64,000 nucleotides of DNA from Roseiarcus sp963764955. Its GTDB lineage: Bacteria; Pseudomonadota; Alphaproteobacteria; Rhizobiales; Beijerinckiaceae. Each line of letters begins with the position of its first letter. Within the stretch, counting starts at the first letter, position 1. The stretch spans positions 19,331 through 83,330 of the forward strand of contig CAVXVE010000067.1 in NCBI GenBank assembly GCA_963764955.1, written 5' to 3'. The notes beneath the pieces were generated by a model. It saw only the letters and a program-made list of their open reading frames with translations. It ran no database searches and had not been told where the DNA came from. Below are positions 8,415 through 18,695 of this stretch, one piece after another. The translations under genes and the position numbers were made by a program.

Positions 8415-9632
8415 ATGACATTGCAGGGGAGCCGAGGCAGGACATATTCGCGCAGGCGCGCTCTGCGTCTGGGGCTGCAAGGCGTGGCGCTCTGCGCGAG
8501 CCCGGCCATGCCGGCCATATGTCCTCCTGACCCTGGCCCGGCCGGCGCATCCGCGGTCGAGGCGGCGATCGCCGCCGCGAAGCCCGCCTCCAACATCCCC
8601 TCGATCAGCTATGCGCTGATCTCCTGCGGCAAGGTTTATGCGGCCAACGCGCATGGAACGGCGAGCCCGAACGTGGCGGCCTCATCCTCGACGCTCTATC
8701 AGGCCGCCTCAATCTCAAAAACGCTCGCGGCGGTCGGCGCGCTCTACGCGATGCAGACCAATGCGAAGGGCTGCACCCTCGATTCCGACGTCACTTCGTT
8801 TCAGACATCATGGAAACTGCCGAGCGGAACGACGGGCGTCACGTTGCGGCGCCTTCTCGGCATGACGGCAGGGGCGAACGTGCATGGCTATCCGGGCTAT
8901 GAGGAGACCTGCACCAGCTCGGTGAATTGCCTGGTTCCGGCGCTCGCGACGATTCTCAACGGCTGCCCCGGCAGCCCGGCGGTGACGATCGGCGGGACGC
9001 CCGGGACAGACTGGGCCTATTCCGGCGGCGGCTATGAGATCGCCGAATCGCTGATCGGCGACGTGATGGGCATGGCTTATGGCGACTTTGTGCAGGCGAA
9101 GGTCCTTACGCCCCTGAACATGATGAGCTCGACCTGGGGCGTGCCGATGCCGCAGGCTTTCCAGAGCGAGGCGGCTTACGCCTATGTGAAGCCCGGCGCG
9201 CCGGTTTCGACCCAGTGGAACGCCTATCCGCAACTGGCCGCGGCGGGCTTATGGACGACGCCGACTGATCTGGCGAAGCTCCTGATCGAAGTCGGCAATG
9301 CGCTCGGCGATAACGGGACGGTTCTGACGCCGGCGAGCGCGGTCGCCATGCTCTCCCCGGTCGACAATTTCCAATATGGCCTGGGCGGGGCGATCCGAAA
9401 CATCGGCCAGCCGAACTCGAGCCTCTTGTTCATGAAGAACGGCGCAAATTTCGGCTTCACCAACTGGCTCGCCTTCTATCCTGAACTGGGGGGCGGAGAA
9501 GGTCTGGTGGTGTTCACCAACTATGTCGCAGAGCCAAAGGTCTTTGCGTCGATCTTCGCAGCGGCGGCCAAGGCGATGAACTGGCCGAGTTTCCCCGGTC
9601 TCCAGGACAGCGGCCCGCCGGTCAGCGGCTGA
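8415..9632 (+). CDS. exported serine hydrolase, beta-lactamase/PBP fold
   Basis: This 405-residue protein of the class C beta-lactamase-like serine hydrolase family probably acts in the periplasm. The N-terminus SRRRALRLGLQGVALCA looks like a Tat or Sec signal peptide. The SxxK motif is ASISKTL at about residue 98, with the catalytic Ser and Lys, and the YxG/N element is AYSGGGYEIAE at about 205. A GAN/HxG-like third motif may be KNGANFGFTN near 345. The family includes esterases, peptidases and DD-carboxypeptidases; the substrate is not evident. Confidence 0.8.
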   Translation: MTLQGSRGRTYSRRRALRLGLQGVALCASPAMPAICPPDPGPAGASAVEAAIAAAKPASNIPSISYALISCGKVYAANAHGTASPNVAASSSTLYQAASISKTLAAVGALYAMQTNAKGCTLDSDVTSFQTSWKLPSGTTGVTLRRLLGMTAGANVHGYPGYEETCTSSVNCLVPALATILNGCPGSPAVTIGGTPGTDWAYSGGGYEIAESLIGDVMGMAYGDFVQAKVLTPLNMMSSTWGVPMPQAFQSEAAYAYVKPGAPVSTQWNAYPQLAAAGLWTTPTDLAKLLIEVGNALGDNGTVLTPASAVAMLSPVDNFQYGLGGAIRNIGQPNSSLLFMKNGANFGFTNWLAFYPELGGGEGLVVFTNYVAEPKVFASIFAAAAKAMNWPSFPGLQDSGPPVSG

Positions 9633-9666
9633 GCGCCGTCGCGTCTCCCGGAGGGAGAAGGGAAGT

Positions 9667-10962
9667 TCAAAACCCCTCCGGCCGGCCGACCACGGTCGTA
9701 TGTAGCGAGCCGTCGCCGAAGGCGCGATGCGCCGCGCGCTTGACGCTCTCCATCGTCACCGCGCCGATCTCGCGATTGCGCTCGACCAGCCACTCGGGCG
9801 CCCGGCGCTCGAGCTGGATATGGACGAGCTGGGAAGCGATCTTGGCGGATGTGTCGAAGCGCAGCGGATAGGAGCCGATGAGATAGGTCTTGCCTTTCTC
9901 CAGCTCCTCTTCGTTGAGCCCGTTCAGCGCCACGTCGCGGATCTCCGCCGAGGCGACGTCGAAGGATTTGCGCGCCCGCTCGTTCTTGGTCGTCGTGCCG
10001 CCGTAGAAATAAGCGCCATGCTCGAGGGAATAGAAGGTCCCGAACACGGTATAGGCGAGCCCGCGCTTCTCGCGCACCTCGCGAAAGAGGCGCGACGTCA
10101 TCGAGCCCGAGCCGCCCAGGACATGCGCGGCGACGACGCTCGGGATGAAGTCCGGGTCGTCGCGCTTGAGCGCCGGGCGGCCGAAGCGGATCGTCGATTG
10201 CGGCACGTCGAGGTCAACCTTTTCGATCGCGCCCAAGCCGGCGAACGCGGCCTCGGCGACAGGTTTCAGCTTGCCCCTGGCCGGCAGGTCGGCGAACGCC
10301 TTGTCGACCAGCGCCGCCGCATCCTTTTCGTCGATCGCCCCGACGACCGCGATCAACAGCTGGTCGCGCGCAATCCCCCGCCTGGCGGCGTCGACGAGAT
10401 CGGCCCGCTCAATACGCGCCAGCGTTTCGAGCGTGCCGTCGGCCGGCTGGCCATACGGGTGATGGGGGAAGGACTTCGCCTTCCAGTTGCGGTTAGCGAG
10501 CGTCGCCGGATCGTTGGCGTCGTGGCGCAGGCGCGCGTTCATGTGCTCGCGCACCCGCTCGAACGGCTCCTCATCGAACCGCGGCGCATTGACCGCAAGG
10601 CGCAGCAATTCTCCGGCGCGATCGAGGTTCTTTGTGAGCGTGCGCATCCGCCCGCTCCAATGATCGCGGTCGCAGTGGAACGACATTTCGACCGCTTTCT
10701 CGTCGAGAGCGCGGTGAAACGCCTGCGAATCGAGATCCCCCGCGCCCTCGTCGAGAAGGGCCGCCGTCAGGGCGCCCAATCCCGCCTTTGCCGCCGGGTC
10801 CTGCGCCGCTCCGCCGCGCATGGCGAATTCGAGCGAAACCAGCGGCACCGCATAGGACGGCACGAGCCAGAATTTGAGGCCGCCCGGGGTCGTCACGACG
10901 TCGACATTGACGGCGGAATGCGAAGGGGAAACCGGAAAGTGCTTTTGCATGAGCGTTTCCAT
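9667..10962 (-). CDS. M16 family peptidase, non-catalytic partner subunit
   Basis: This pitrilysin-family protein of about 431 residues lacks the HxxEH zinc motif where its partner has it (here the helix reads RALDEKAVEMSF). It keeps the C-terminal M16 domain features, including SRLFREVREKRGLAYTVFGTF. In bacterial two-gene M16 systems one subunit holds zinc and the other supplies the arginine-tyrosine pair that binds substrate, as R..GLAY does here. It lies 48 bp downstream of the zinc-bearing subunit in one operon. Starts at 10962 (METLMQ) or 10950 are both possible. Confidence 0.85.
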   Translation of the reverse strand: METLMQKHFPVSPSHSAVNVDVVTTPGGLKFWLVPSYAVPLVSLEFAMRGGAAQDPAAKAGLGALTAALLDEGAGDLDSQAFHRALDEKAVEMSFHCDRDHWSGRMRTLTKNLDRAGELLRLAVNAPRFDEEPFERVREHMNARLRHDANDPATLANRNWKAKSFPHHPYGQPADGTLETLARIERADLVDAARRGIARDQLLIAVVGAIDEKDAAALVDKAFADLPARGKLKPVAEAAFAGLGAIEKVDLDVPQSTIRFGRPALKRDDPDFIPSVVAAHVLGGSGSMTSRLFREVREKRGLAYTVFGTFYSLEHGAYFYGGTTTKNERARKSFDVASAEIRDVALNGLNEEELEKGKTYLIGSYPLRFDTSAKIASQLVHIQLERRAPEWLVERNREIGAVTMESVKRAAHRAFGDGSLHTTVVGRPEGF

Positions 10963-11009
10963 GGGGTTCGTCTTTTTGGCCCCGTGAGGAGCGGGAGATT
11001 GCGGCCGCC

Positions 11010-12305
11010 TCAGGCCGCCTCGTCGATGAGCGGCGTGAGGTGCCCGGTCACCGCCGGCTTGTGAACGAGCCAGCCGCGCGCCGCCTGGATCACGTCCTCG
11101 GCGCTGACCCGTTCCATCCTCGCCGGCCATTCCTCAACATCGCGCAAGGTCTGGCCGATCGCCAGCGAGGAGCCGTACCAGCGCGCGAGGTCCGATTGGC
11201 TGTCGCGGGCGTAGATGGCGTCGGCGACGAGCCGCGTCTTGGCCCGCTCGAGGTCGCCGGCGTCGAAGCCGCCTTCCACAAATCTCGCCAGCGCCCGCTC
11301 GAACGCCTTGTCGAGCGTCTCGAGCGTGACCCCCGGCGCGGGCGTCATGTGGGCGATGAACCGGCTCTCATCGAGCGCCGCGCCATGATAATAGGCCCAG
11401 GCGGAGACCGCGAGCTTCTCCTCGATCACCAGCGTGCGATAGAGAAAGCTGGTTTGCCCGCCTCCGAGCAGGTGGGCGAGCATTTCGAGCGCTTCGGCCT
11501 CACCCTCGCGCGCGGTGCGGGCTGACGGCGCGAGATAATGCCGCTGCCACCCCGGCTGCTCGACTTTGTCGTCGGAGACCGTGACCAGCCGGTTGGCGAC
11601 GGTCGGCGGCTCCAGCGGGCGGATGCGCTCTGGCTTCGCCCCGCGCGGCTTGATTTTGCCGTAAGTCTCCTCGGCCAGCTTCCGCGCTTCGTCCGGCTCG
11701 ACATCCCCCGCCACCACCAGGATGGCGTTCTCTGGCGTGTAAAAGCGCCGGTAATAGGCGAGCGCGTCCTCGCGGTTCAGGCCCTCGATCTCGTGCCCCC
11801 AGCCGATCACTGGAATCCCATAAGGATGATGGGTGAAGAGCGCCGCCTGCACCGCCTCGCCGAGTTGGGCGCCGGGGTCGCTGTCGCAATGCATGCGCCG
11901 CTCCTCCAGCACCACATCCCGCTCGGGCCCGACGATGTCGTCAGTGAGGGTCAAGCCCGTCATGCGGTCGGCCTCGAACGCCATGCAGGCCTTGAGGTGC
12001 TGCTTGGCGATCTGCTGGAAATAGGCGGTGAAATCGTTGCCGGTGAAGGCGTTCTCCATGCCGCCGACCTCGGAGACGAATTCCGAAAACTCGCCCTTGG
12101 GATGGCGCTTCGTGCCTTTGAACATGAGATGTTCGAGGAAGTGGGCGATGCCCGACTTGCCCAGCGGATCGTCGGCCGCGCCGTTACGGTACCAGACCAT
12201 GTGGGTCACGACCGGGGCGCGATGATCGGGAATGACGACGACGTCGAGGCCGTTCGAAAGAGTGAAACTCGCCACCTGGGGCGCGGAGGAAGCAGAAGAC
12301 GTCAT
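11010..12305 (-). CDS. M16 family zinc protease, catalytic subunit
   Basis: This pitrilysin-family metallopeptidase of about 431 residues contains GIAHFLEHLMFKGT, the inverted zinc motif HxxEH, and a downstream Glu ligand in ERDVVLEERRM. It shows the two-domain M16 layout, with HHPYGIPVIGW and the FYTPENAILVVAGDV strand typical of processing-peptidase relatives. With the following gene it forms the usual active/inactive subunit pair that degrades or trims peptides in the periplasm or cytoplasm. The start at 12305 (MTSSASSAPQ) is preferred; the frame is open to 12359. Confidence 0.85.
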   Translation of the reverse strand: MTSSASSAPQVASFTLSNGLDVVVIPDHRAPVVTHMVWYRNGAADDPLGKSGIAHFLEHLMFKGTKRHPKGEFSEFVSEVGGMENAFTGNDFTAYFQQIAKQHLKACMAFEADRMTGLTLTDDIVGPERDVVLEERRMHCDSDPGAQLGEAVQAALFTHHPYGIPVIGWGHEIEGLNREDALAYYRRFYTPENAILVVAGDVEPDEARKLAEETYGKIKPRGAKPERIRPLEPPTVANRLVTVSDDKVEQPGWQRHYLAPSARTAREGEAEALEMLAHLLGGGQTSFLYRTLVIEEKLAVSAWAYYHGAALDESRFIAHMTPAPGVTLETLDKAFERALARFVEGGFDAGDLERAKTRLVADAIYARDSQSDLARWYGSSLAIGQTLRDVEEWPARMERVSAEDVIQAARGWLVHKPAVTGHLTPLIDEAA

Positions 12306-12429
12306 CGCGGTCCGATCGAAGTTGGCGAGCGCCGCACAACCGGCCGGGATGAGGCCCAATCGTGACGGTTGAGCGACATATAAGGCGCCGCGCGGCGGCC
12401 CGCTAGGCGGGGGCGGCCGCCGCCCGCCG

Positions 12430-14332
12430 CTAGCGCGCCCGCGCCTTGAGCGCCTCCGTGATCTCGTCGAGCGCCTTTGGATCCTCGATCGTCGCCGGCG
12501 TTACCCATGGGTCCTCGTCGGCGATCTTCTTTATCGTGCCGCGCAAGATCTTGCCCGAGCGGGTTTTGGGCAGGCGGGGCACGACGATCGCGGTCTTGAA
12601 GGCGGCGACCGGGCCGATCCTGTCGCGCACCAGCTTCACCACCTCCTTCTCGATCTCCTCCGGCGGCCGGTTCACGCCCGCCTTCAACACGAGAAAGCCG
12701 CAAGGGGTCTCGCCCTTGATCTCATCCTTGACGCCGAGCACCGCGCATTCGGCGACGTCCGGGTGCGAGGCGACCACTTCCTCCATGCCGCCGGTCGACA
12801 GGCGATGGCCGGCGACGTTGATGATGTCGTCGGTCCGCCCGAGGATGGTGAGATAGCCGTCCTCGTCGATGAGGCCGGCGTCGGCGGTTTTGTAATAGCC
12901 GGGGAATTCGTGGAGATAGCTTTCCCGCATCCGCTCGTCCTGGCGGTAGAGCGTGGGCAGGCCGCCGGGCGGCAGGGGCAGCTTGACGACGATCGAACCC
13001 ATCGTCCCGACGGCTAAGGGCTTCGCCGCCTCATCGACGACGCGAACGTCGTAGCCCGGCATCGGCACGCTCGGCGAGCCGCGTTTGACTGGCAGCAACC
13101 CCAAGCCGACCGGATTGGCGGCGATCGCCCAGCCGGTCTCGGTCTGCCACCAGTGATCGACAACCGGGACGCGCAAAACCGTCTCGGCCCAGGCGACCGT
13201 GTCCGGGTCGGCGCGCTCGCCTGCGAGAAACAACGTGCGCAACGACGCGATGTCGTAGTTCTTGAGGAGCTTCGCCTCAGGATCCTCCTTGCGCACGGCG
13301 CGCAAGCCGGTCGGCGCGGTGAAGAACGCCGCCACCTTGTAGTCTTCGATCACCCGCCAGTAGGCGCCGGCGTCCGGCGTCCCGATCGGCTTGCCCTCGT
13401 AAAGGACGCTGGCGCAGCCGTGGATGAGCGGCCCGTAGACGATGTAGGAATGGCCGACGACCCAGCCGATGTCGGAGCCGGACCAGTAGGTCTCGCCGGG
13501 CTTGACGTCATAGATCGCCGACATCGACCATTCGAGCGCGACGAGATAGCCGCCGATGTCGCGCACCACGCCCTTCGGCGCGCCGGTGGTGCCGGAGGTG
13601 TAGAGAATATAGAGCGGATCGGTCGCGGCGAGGTCGGCGCAGGGCGCCCGCTTTCCCGCCGCTTTCGCCGCGTCGACCAGAATCGCCCAGTCGCGGTCGC
13701 GCGGCGCGTTCATCTCCGCCCTCGACCTGCGGCCGCTGATAGACGACGCAAGCCGCCGGCTTGCGCCTGGCGAGAGCAATCGCGAGATCGAGCAGGGGCT
13801 TATATTCGACGATTCGGCCCGGCTCGATTCCGCAGCTCGCAGTCAGAACGACCTTTGGCTCGGCGTCGTCGATGCGGGTCGCAAGCTCCTTGGCGGCGAA
13901 GCCCCCGAACACCACCGAATGGACGGCGCCGATGCGCGCGCATGCAAGCATGGCGACGATCGCCTCGGGGATCATCGGCATATAGATGAGAACCCGGTCG
14001 CCCGCCTCAACCCCGAGATCGCTGAGGACGGCGCCGAGCGTCGCCGTCTCGTCCATGAGTTCGCGATAAGTGAAGGCGCGTTTCGTCGCAGTGACGGGGC
14101 TGTCGTAGTAGAGCGCGATCCTGTCGCCGCGGCCGGCCTCGACATGCCGGTCGAGCGCGTTGAAGCAGGCGTTCAGGCGGGCGTCGGGGAACCAGCGGCC
14201 ATAGACGCCGGCGTCCGGGTCGAAAATGCGCTTGGGCTGGCTTGTCCAGGCGATCTCGCGCGCCGCCTCGGCCCAGAAGGCTTGCGGATCGGCGCGCCAG
14301 CGATCATAGGTCTCATGATAGCCGCTGGTCAT
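12430..14332 (-). CDS. prpE: propionyl-CoA synthetase (acyl-CoA synthetase), frameshifted
   Basis: This adenylate-forming enzyme activates propionate (or acetate) to the CoA thioester in the cytosol. The N-terminal part begins MTSGYHETYDRWRADPQAFW. The core has LYILYTSGTTGAPKGVVRD (phosphate loop), DIGWVVGHSYIVYGPL and DHWWQTETGWAIAANP. The C-terminal domain has GRTDDIINVAGHRLSTGG and the catalytic Lys in PKTRSGKILRGT. These follow PrpE more closely than Acs. The frame breaks at a ggg run (complement of 13719-13721); removing one base joins QRPQVE to AEMNAPRDRDW and gives 633 residues, normal for PrpE. The start has a gggagcg ribosome binding site. Confidence 0.88.
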
Positions 14333-14670
14333 CGTTTCGCTCCCTTCGGCGCCAAACTTGGGCGCGGCCTCATCTGGCGCGCGAATTGTCGCGCCTTGAG
14401 CACTGGAACGCAACGCAGGCCGACCGCGACTTTCGGCCAATGGGCCGTTTCGCGGCTGCCTTGAGGACGAGGATGAATGTCGGGAGACACACAATTCCAT
14501 CTTGCTGCGGTCCGGGCGGAGATCCTGGCCGGCCTGCCGAAGGGCGGGTTTCCCGGGCCTGACGTGCTGGCGACGCCGGTCTTTCTCGCTGGCCGTCTCG
14601 CAGTCGGTTAAGGACGGTCCATGCGCCGAAGCGCTTGTCCGCCTCGAATCCCAGTTCGAACAGGGCGCCT
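14333..14670. promoter_or_regulatory. divergent intergenic region
   Basis: These 338 bp lie between the starts of prpE and the GtrA gene. No family is recognised in the short frames crossing it. It presumably contains both promoters, but no clear -35/-10 pair was found. Confidence 0.35.
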
Positions 14671-15109
14671 ATGAACGCCGTCAAGCCGGTCGCCCCGGCC
14701 CACGGGCGCATGGTCGAACAAATTCCAGCCTTCGCGGCGATCGGCGTCGTCGGCTATGTCGTCGACGCGGGCATCACCTTTGTCTGCGCCAAATATGTCG
14801 GCCTGCCGCCGGAACTCGCCCGCCCGCCAGGCTTCATCATCGCAACGATCGTCAATTTCGCGCTCAACCGAGCGATCACGTTCCGCCATTCGCGCGCGCC
14901 AGTCTTGCGCGCCTTCCTCCGCTATTGCGGCGTGGCCTCGGTCGGGCTGGCGGCCAACTACGCTGTCTATTCGGCCTGCGTCATTTTGGCCCCTCGCGTC
15001 GGGATCGCCGTCACGCCGGCGATCCTGCCATTATTCATCGCCATCGGCAGCGGCGCTGGCGATGATCCTGACCTTCGTCGGCTTTCGGCACTTCGCCTTC
15101 CGCCATTGA
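14671..15109 (+). CDS. GtrA family membrane protein, frameshifted near its end
   Basis: This small inner-membrane protein has four predicted helices (about residues 17-37, 45-67, 80-102 and 110-133). GtrA-family proteins are thought to flip or deliver undecaprenyl-linked sugars for cell-surface glycosylation. Visible motifs are GVVGYVVDAGITFV, FIIATIVNFALNRAITFRHS and FVGFRHFAFRH. The last motif is in another frame; removing one g near 15052 restores 145 residues with the family's FxxxRxxVF-like tail. No glycosyltransferase partner is adjacent, so the pathway is unknown. Confidence 0.78.
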
Positions 15110-15184
15110 GAAGTGTCGATTCTGTCGCCCAAAGCGCGCCCTGACAGGCTATGATCGCAGCGAAGCGCCGTGGAGCTCCGCCCG

Positions 15185-16828
15185 ATGTCCCTCTCGCCCT
15201 ACGATCGCGATCTCGATCGCAATCCCGCTAATTATCAGCCGCTGACGCCGCTCTCTTTTCTCGAGCGCGCCGCTGCGGTGTTTCCGGATCGGCTGGCGAT
15301 CGCTCACGGGGCGTTGCGCCGCAGCTATCGCGAGTTCGACGCGCGAACGAAGAAACTCGCCTCCGCGCTCGCCAAGCGAGGCTTCGTTCGCGGCGACACC
15401 GTCGCGGTCATGCTCGCCAACACGCCCGCGATGCTCGAATGCCACTACGGCGTCCCGATGTGCGGCGCCGTCCTCAACGCGCTCAACACCCGCCTCGACG
15501 CAGCCTCGATCGCCTTCATGCTCGACCACGGCGAGGCAAAAGCGATCGTGGTCGACCGCGAATTCTCCGGGGTCATCGGCGGGGCGCTCAAGCGCGCCAA
15601 GGTCCGCCCGCTGGTCGTCGACTACGACGATCCCGAATACGACGGGCCTGGCGAGCGGCTGGGGGATCTCGACTACGAGGCCCTGATCGCCGAGGGGGAC
15701 AAAGCTTACGAGCGGTCGGCGCCCGGCGACGAATGGGACGCGATCGCGCTCAACTATACTTCGGGTACGACTGGCGATCCGAAGGGCGTCGTCTACCACC
15801 ATCGCGGCGCCAATCTGCTCGCCGCCGGCAACATCCTCACCGCCGACGTCGGTCGCCATCCGGTCTATCTCTGGACCCTGCCGATGTTCCATTGCAACGG
15901 CTGGTGCTTTCCCTGGTCGATCAGCGTGAAGGCGGGCGTGCATGTCTGCCTGCGGCAGGTGCGGGCCGGGCCGATCTTCGATCTCATCGCCGAGCACAAG
16001 GTGACCCACATGTGCGGCGCGCCGATCGTCATGTCTGTCCTGCTCAACGCCGGCCCCGACGAGAAGCGGCCGCTGCCTCACGTCGTGCGCTTCTTCACCG
16101 CCGCCGCGCCGCCGCCTGCCGCAGTGCTGAAGGCCATGGGTGAGGCCGGCTTCGAGGTGACCCACCTCTATGGCCTGACCGAGGTCTATGGGCCGGCGGT
16201 GGTCAATGACTGGAAGGAGGAATGGAGCGCGCTCGACGCCGAGGCGCAGGCGCATCTCAAAGCCCGCCAGGGCGTTCGCTACCATGCGCTCGAGGCGCTT
16301 GACGTCATGGACCCCGATACGATGCAGTCCGTCCCCGCCGACGGCGAGACGATGGGCGAAGTGATGTTCCGCGGCAATGTGGTGATGAAGGGCTATCTCA
16401 AAAACAAAGCCGCGACCGACAAGGCGTTCGCCGGCGGCTGGTTCCATTCGGGCGACCTCGGCGTCAAGCACAAGGACGGCTACGTGCAACTGCGCGACCG
16501 GTCGAAGGACATCATCATTTCCGGCGGAGAGAACATTTCGTCGATCGAGGTCGAGGACGCTTTGTTCGAGCACCCGGGCGTCCAGCTCGCGGCGGTGGTG
16601 GCGCGGCCGGACGACAAATGGGGCGAGACGCCGTGCGCTTTCGTCGAGATGAAGCCGGGCAAGAGCGCGACCGCTGAGGAGCTCATCGAATGGTGTCGGG
16701 CGCGGCTCGCGCGCTACAAGTGCCCGCGCCATGTCGTGTTCGCCGAAATCCCGAAGACGTCGACCGGCAAGGTGCAGAAGTTCGCGCTGCGCGAGCGCGC
16801 AAAACGGATCGAGGGGGAGCAAGCCTAG
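15185..16828 (+). CDS. acyl-CoA synthetase (AMP-forming)
   Basis: This adenylate-forming ligase of 547 residues activates a medium-chain fatty or related carboxylic acid to its CoA ester. The phosphate loop is LNYTSGTTGDPKGVVYHHRG at about residues 190-210. The family signature GGWFHSGDLGVKHKDGYVQL lies near 420. The C-terminal catalytic Lys is in PKTSTGKVQKFALR. Overall it resembles the branch that includes 3-methylmercaptopropionyl-CoA ligases (DmdB), but that substrate cannot be claimed from sequence alone. The start at 15185 (MSLSPYDRD) fits the family better than the upstream GTG. It is 3 bp from the next gene. Confidence 0.85.
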   Translation: MSLSPYDRDLDRNPANYQPLTPLSFLERAAAVFPDRLAIAHGALRRSYREFDARTKKLASALAKRGFVRGDTVAVMLANTPAMLECHYGVPMCGAVLNALNTRLDAASIAFMLDHGEAKAIVVDREFSGVIGGALKRAKVRPLVVDYDDPEYDGPGERLGDLDYEALIAEGDKAYERSAPGDEWDAIALNYTSGTTGDPKGVVYHHRGANLLAAGNILTADVGRHPVYLWTLPMFHCNGWCFPWSISVKAGVHVCLRQVRAGPIFDLIAEHKVTHMCGAPIVMSVLLNAGPDEKRPLPHVVRFFTAAAPPPAAVLKAMGEAGFEVTHLYGLTEVYGPAVVNDWKEEWSALDAEAQAHLKARQGVRYHALEALDVMDPDTMQSVPADGETMGEVMFRGNVVMKGYLKNKAATDKAFAGGWFHSGDLGVKHKDGYVQLRDRSKDIIISGGENISSIEVEDALFEHPGVQLAAVVARPDDKWGETPCAFVEMKPGKSATAEELIEWCRARLARYKCPRHVVFAEIPKTSTGKVQKFALRERAKRIEGEQA

Positions 16829-16831
16829 CCG

Positions 16832-17740
16832 ATGCAGTCCGACGCCTGGCCGCAATATTGCCGCGCCGCGTTGGTCCGGTCGGTGGCCAGCGCGGCGGCG
16901 CAGTTTCCCGGTCCCAGCGAAGAGGCGCCGAAGCGGGTCCATGACGTGCGCAAGACGCTGAAAGAGGCGCGCGCGATCGCGCGGCTTTTTCTTCACTGCG
17001 TCGGCGAACCGGCTCGGGTCACGATCACGACACTCGCCGCGACGCGTCGCCAGATCGGCCGGGCGCGTGACCTCGACGTGATGGCGATTCGCGTGCAGCG
17101 TCTCGAGCCCGCGCCCGAGGTTTCCGAACCGCTGATGGCCGCAATTGCGCGCGAGCGAGAGGCGGCTCAGCGCGCTCGCCGCGGCCTCTCCGCCACCGCG
17201 CCACGGCCGCGGCTCAACGCGATCGTGAGGCGCGTTGCGGGATGGGACTTGAGCGCGGTCGGAACCGGTGAGATTGTCGCCGCGGTCGCTCGCACCTATC
17301 GGCAGGCGCGTAAGCGCGGGCGCCTCGCCTTCGACGGCGACGATCCGGTCGCGCTGCATGCCTTTCGCGCCCGCGTGGTCGATCTGCGCTATCAGCTCGC
17401 GCTTCTTTCCTGCGCGTGGCCGGAGGCGCTGAGCGCGCAGGCGGAAGCTTTGAACGAGCTGCGCGAGGCGCTCGGCGACTTCAACGATCTCCATGTGCTC
17501 GGAACATTCGCGGCCGAGCACGGCGAGTTGCCGCCGCAGGCGCTGGAAGACCTCGGCGCCCGCATCGAGTCGAAGCAGAACAAGCTCAGGCGCCGCGCTA
17601 ACGTCGAGTTCGAGCGGCTGTTCGCCGAAAAGCCGAACGCGTTTGCGACTCGCATCGCGGCCTATCTCGGCCATCCGGTGATAGAGCCGGAGGTCACGCA
17701 GGGCGAGCCGGCCGCGGCCAAGGCTGTTCCGGCGGTTTAG
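16832..17740 (+). CDS. CHAD domain protein
   Basis: This 302-residue helical protein has conserved His and basic residues on paired four-helix bundles. The first CHAD repeat shows KRVHDVRKTLKEARAIARLF and QIGRARDLDVMAIR; the second shows ALHAFRARVVDLRYQLALL and ALGDFNDLHVL. CHAD domains bind inorganic polyphosphate and often accompany polyphosphate granules. It starts 3 bp after the acyl-CoA ligase stop, so the two are probably co-transcribed, though a functional link is not obvious. Confidence 0.85.
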   Translation: MQSDAWPQYCRAALVRSVASAAAQFPGPSEEAPKRVHDVRKTLKEARAIARLFLHCVGEPARVTITTLAATRRQIGRARDLDVMAIRVQRLEPAPEVSEPLMAAIAREREAAQRARRGLSATAPRPRLNAIVRRVAGWDLSAVGTGEIVAAVARTYRQARKRGRLAFDGDDPVALHAFRARVVDLRYQLALLSCAWPEALSAQAEALNELREALGDFNDLHVLGTFAAEHGELPPQALEDLGARIESKQNKLRRRANVEFERLFAEKPNAFATRIAAYLGHPVIEPEVTQGEPAAAKAVPAV

Positions 17741-17954
17741 CAATCTCCACCCAAGTCCTTTTTGGCGTGATGCAACTGTGGCCTAAAGTTGACAGGCGTC
17801 GACCTTTCGATCACGTTTAACCACGCTCGGGGGTGAGGACTGGCCGTTCGGAAGGCCGGCGTGGCTTGCCCGCCGAGACGACAAGATCGGGAGGACGTTG
17901 GAGGGATATTCCTCGGACGCCCCCCGTTGTGCGCAAAAAACGGGGAACATCGGG

Positions 17955-18680
17955 ATGAAATATCGAGTCTGGACCGCGCTGCCGCTCCTCGCGGGGTTGT
18001 GTTTCGCCGGAAGCGCTCAGGCGCTTACGGTCAATTTCTCGTTCGGCGGGGACGGCAACGCCAGCGGCTCCGGAACCCTCACCGTCGGTTCCAACCCATA
18101 CGCCGACAAGACGGGCATTTTCGGCACGCTGGCCAATCTGCTCGGTCCTTCCGGCCCTCCTCCGAGCTTCTCGGGCGCGGTCGATCCCGCGAATTCGCTC
18201 GCGATCACCGGCGCCATCGGCCTCTTCTCGGATTTGGCTCTGGGTATCAATGGTGTCGGGATCACTGGCGTCTTGGCGACAAATCCTCAAAACCACTTCG
18301 ACCCTGATCAGACCATTCCCCATAGCTTTGGCTGGTATCCGGCGCCCGGAAGCGTCTCCTACGACAATCTGTTTTATCCGGGCGGGGCTGCGCCCATCAC
18401 CTGCATCGGCGTGCCCCCCGGCGGCTTGTTCGATGACTATGGCGTGTTCTTCACGCTCGCCAACGGGGATCTCGTGGATCTCTATTCCAACGGCGGCAGC
18501 GGGCCGGGCGACTATGGTGTGGTTGTCTGGGCCGATGGGGCGGCTGATTACACGAGCGCAGGGGGCCTTTCTGTCTCGACGCCCGAGCCGTCCACCTGGG
18601 CGATGATGGTCCTCGGCTTCGCCGGCCTTGGTTTTGCCGGCTATCGCAGCTCGCGCAAAACAGCAGGTGTCGTCGCCTAG
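17955..18680 (+). CDS. exported PEP-CTERM sorting-signal protein
   Basis: This 241-residue secreted protein has a signal peptide (LPLLAGLCFAGSAQA, cleavage near residue 22). The Gly/Ser/Asn-rich body has no recognisable domain. The C-terminal sorting tag is STPEPSTWAMMVLGFAGLGF followed by a basic cluster (RSSRK). The tag is recognised by an exosortase-type membrane protease in known systems; none is present in the window. The start at 17955 places a good signal peptide at the N-terminus. It is followed directly by a 310-bp repeat copy. Confidence 0.8.
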   Translation: MKYRVWTALPLLAGLCFAGSAQALTVNFSFGGDGNASGSGTLTVGSNPYADKTGIFGTLANLLGPSGPPPSFSGAVDPANSLAITGAIGLFSDLALGINGVGITGVLATNPQNHFDPDQTIPHSFGWYPAPGSVSYDNLFYPGGAAPITCIGVPPGGLFDDYGVFFTLANGDLVDLYSNGGSGPGDYGVVVWADGAADYTSAGGLSVSTPEPSTWAMMVLGFAGLGFAGYRSSRKTAGVVA

Positions 18681-18695
18681 CGCCTGATCGCCGGC

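Noticed and set aside
15149..17743. An 864-residue open frame on the minus strand
   Set aside because: It is antisense to the acyl-CoA ligase and CHAD genes, which have full family motifs. Its sequence is Arg/Asp/His-rich without any recognisable domain, as expected for the complement of high-GC coding DNA.
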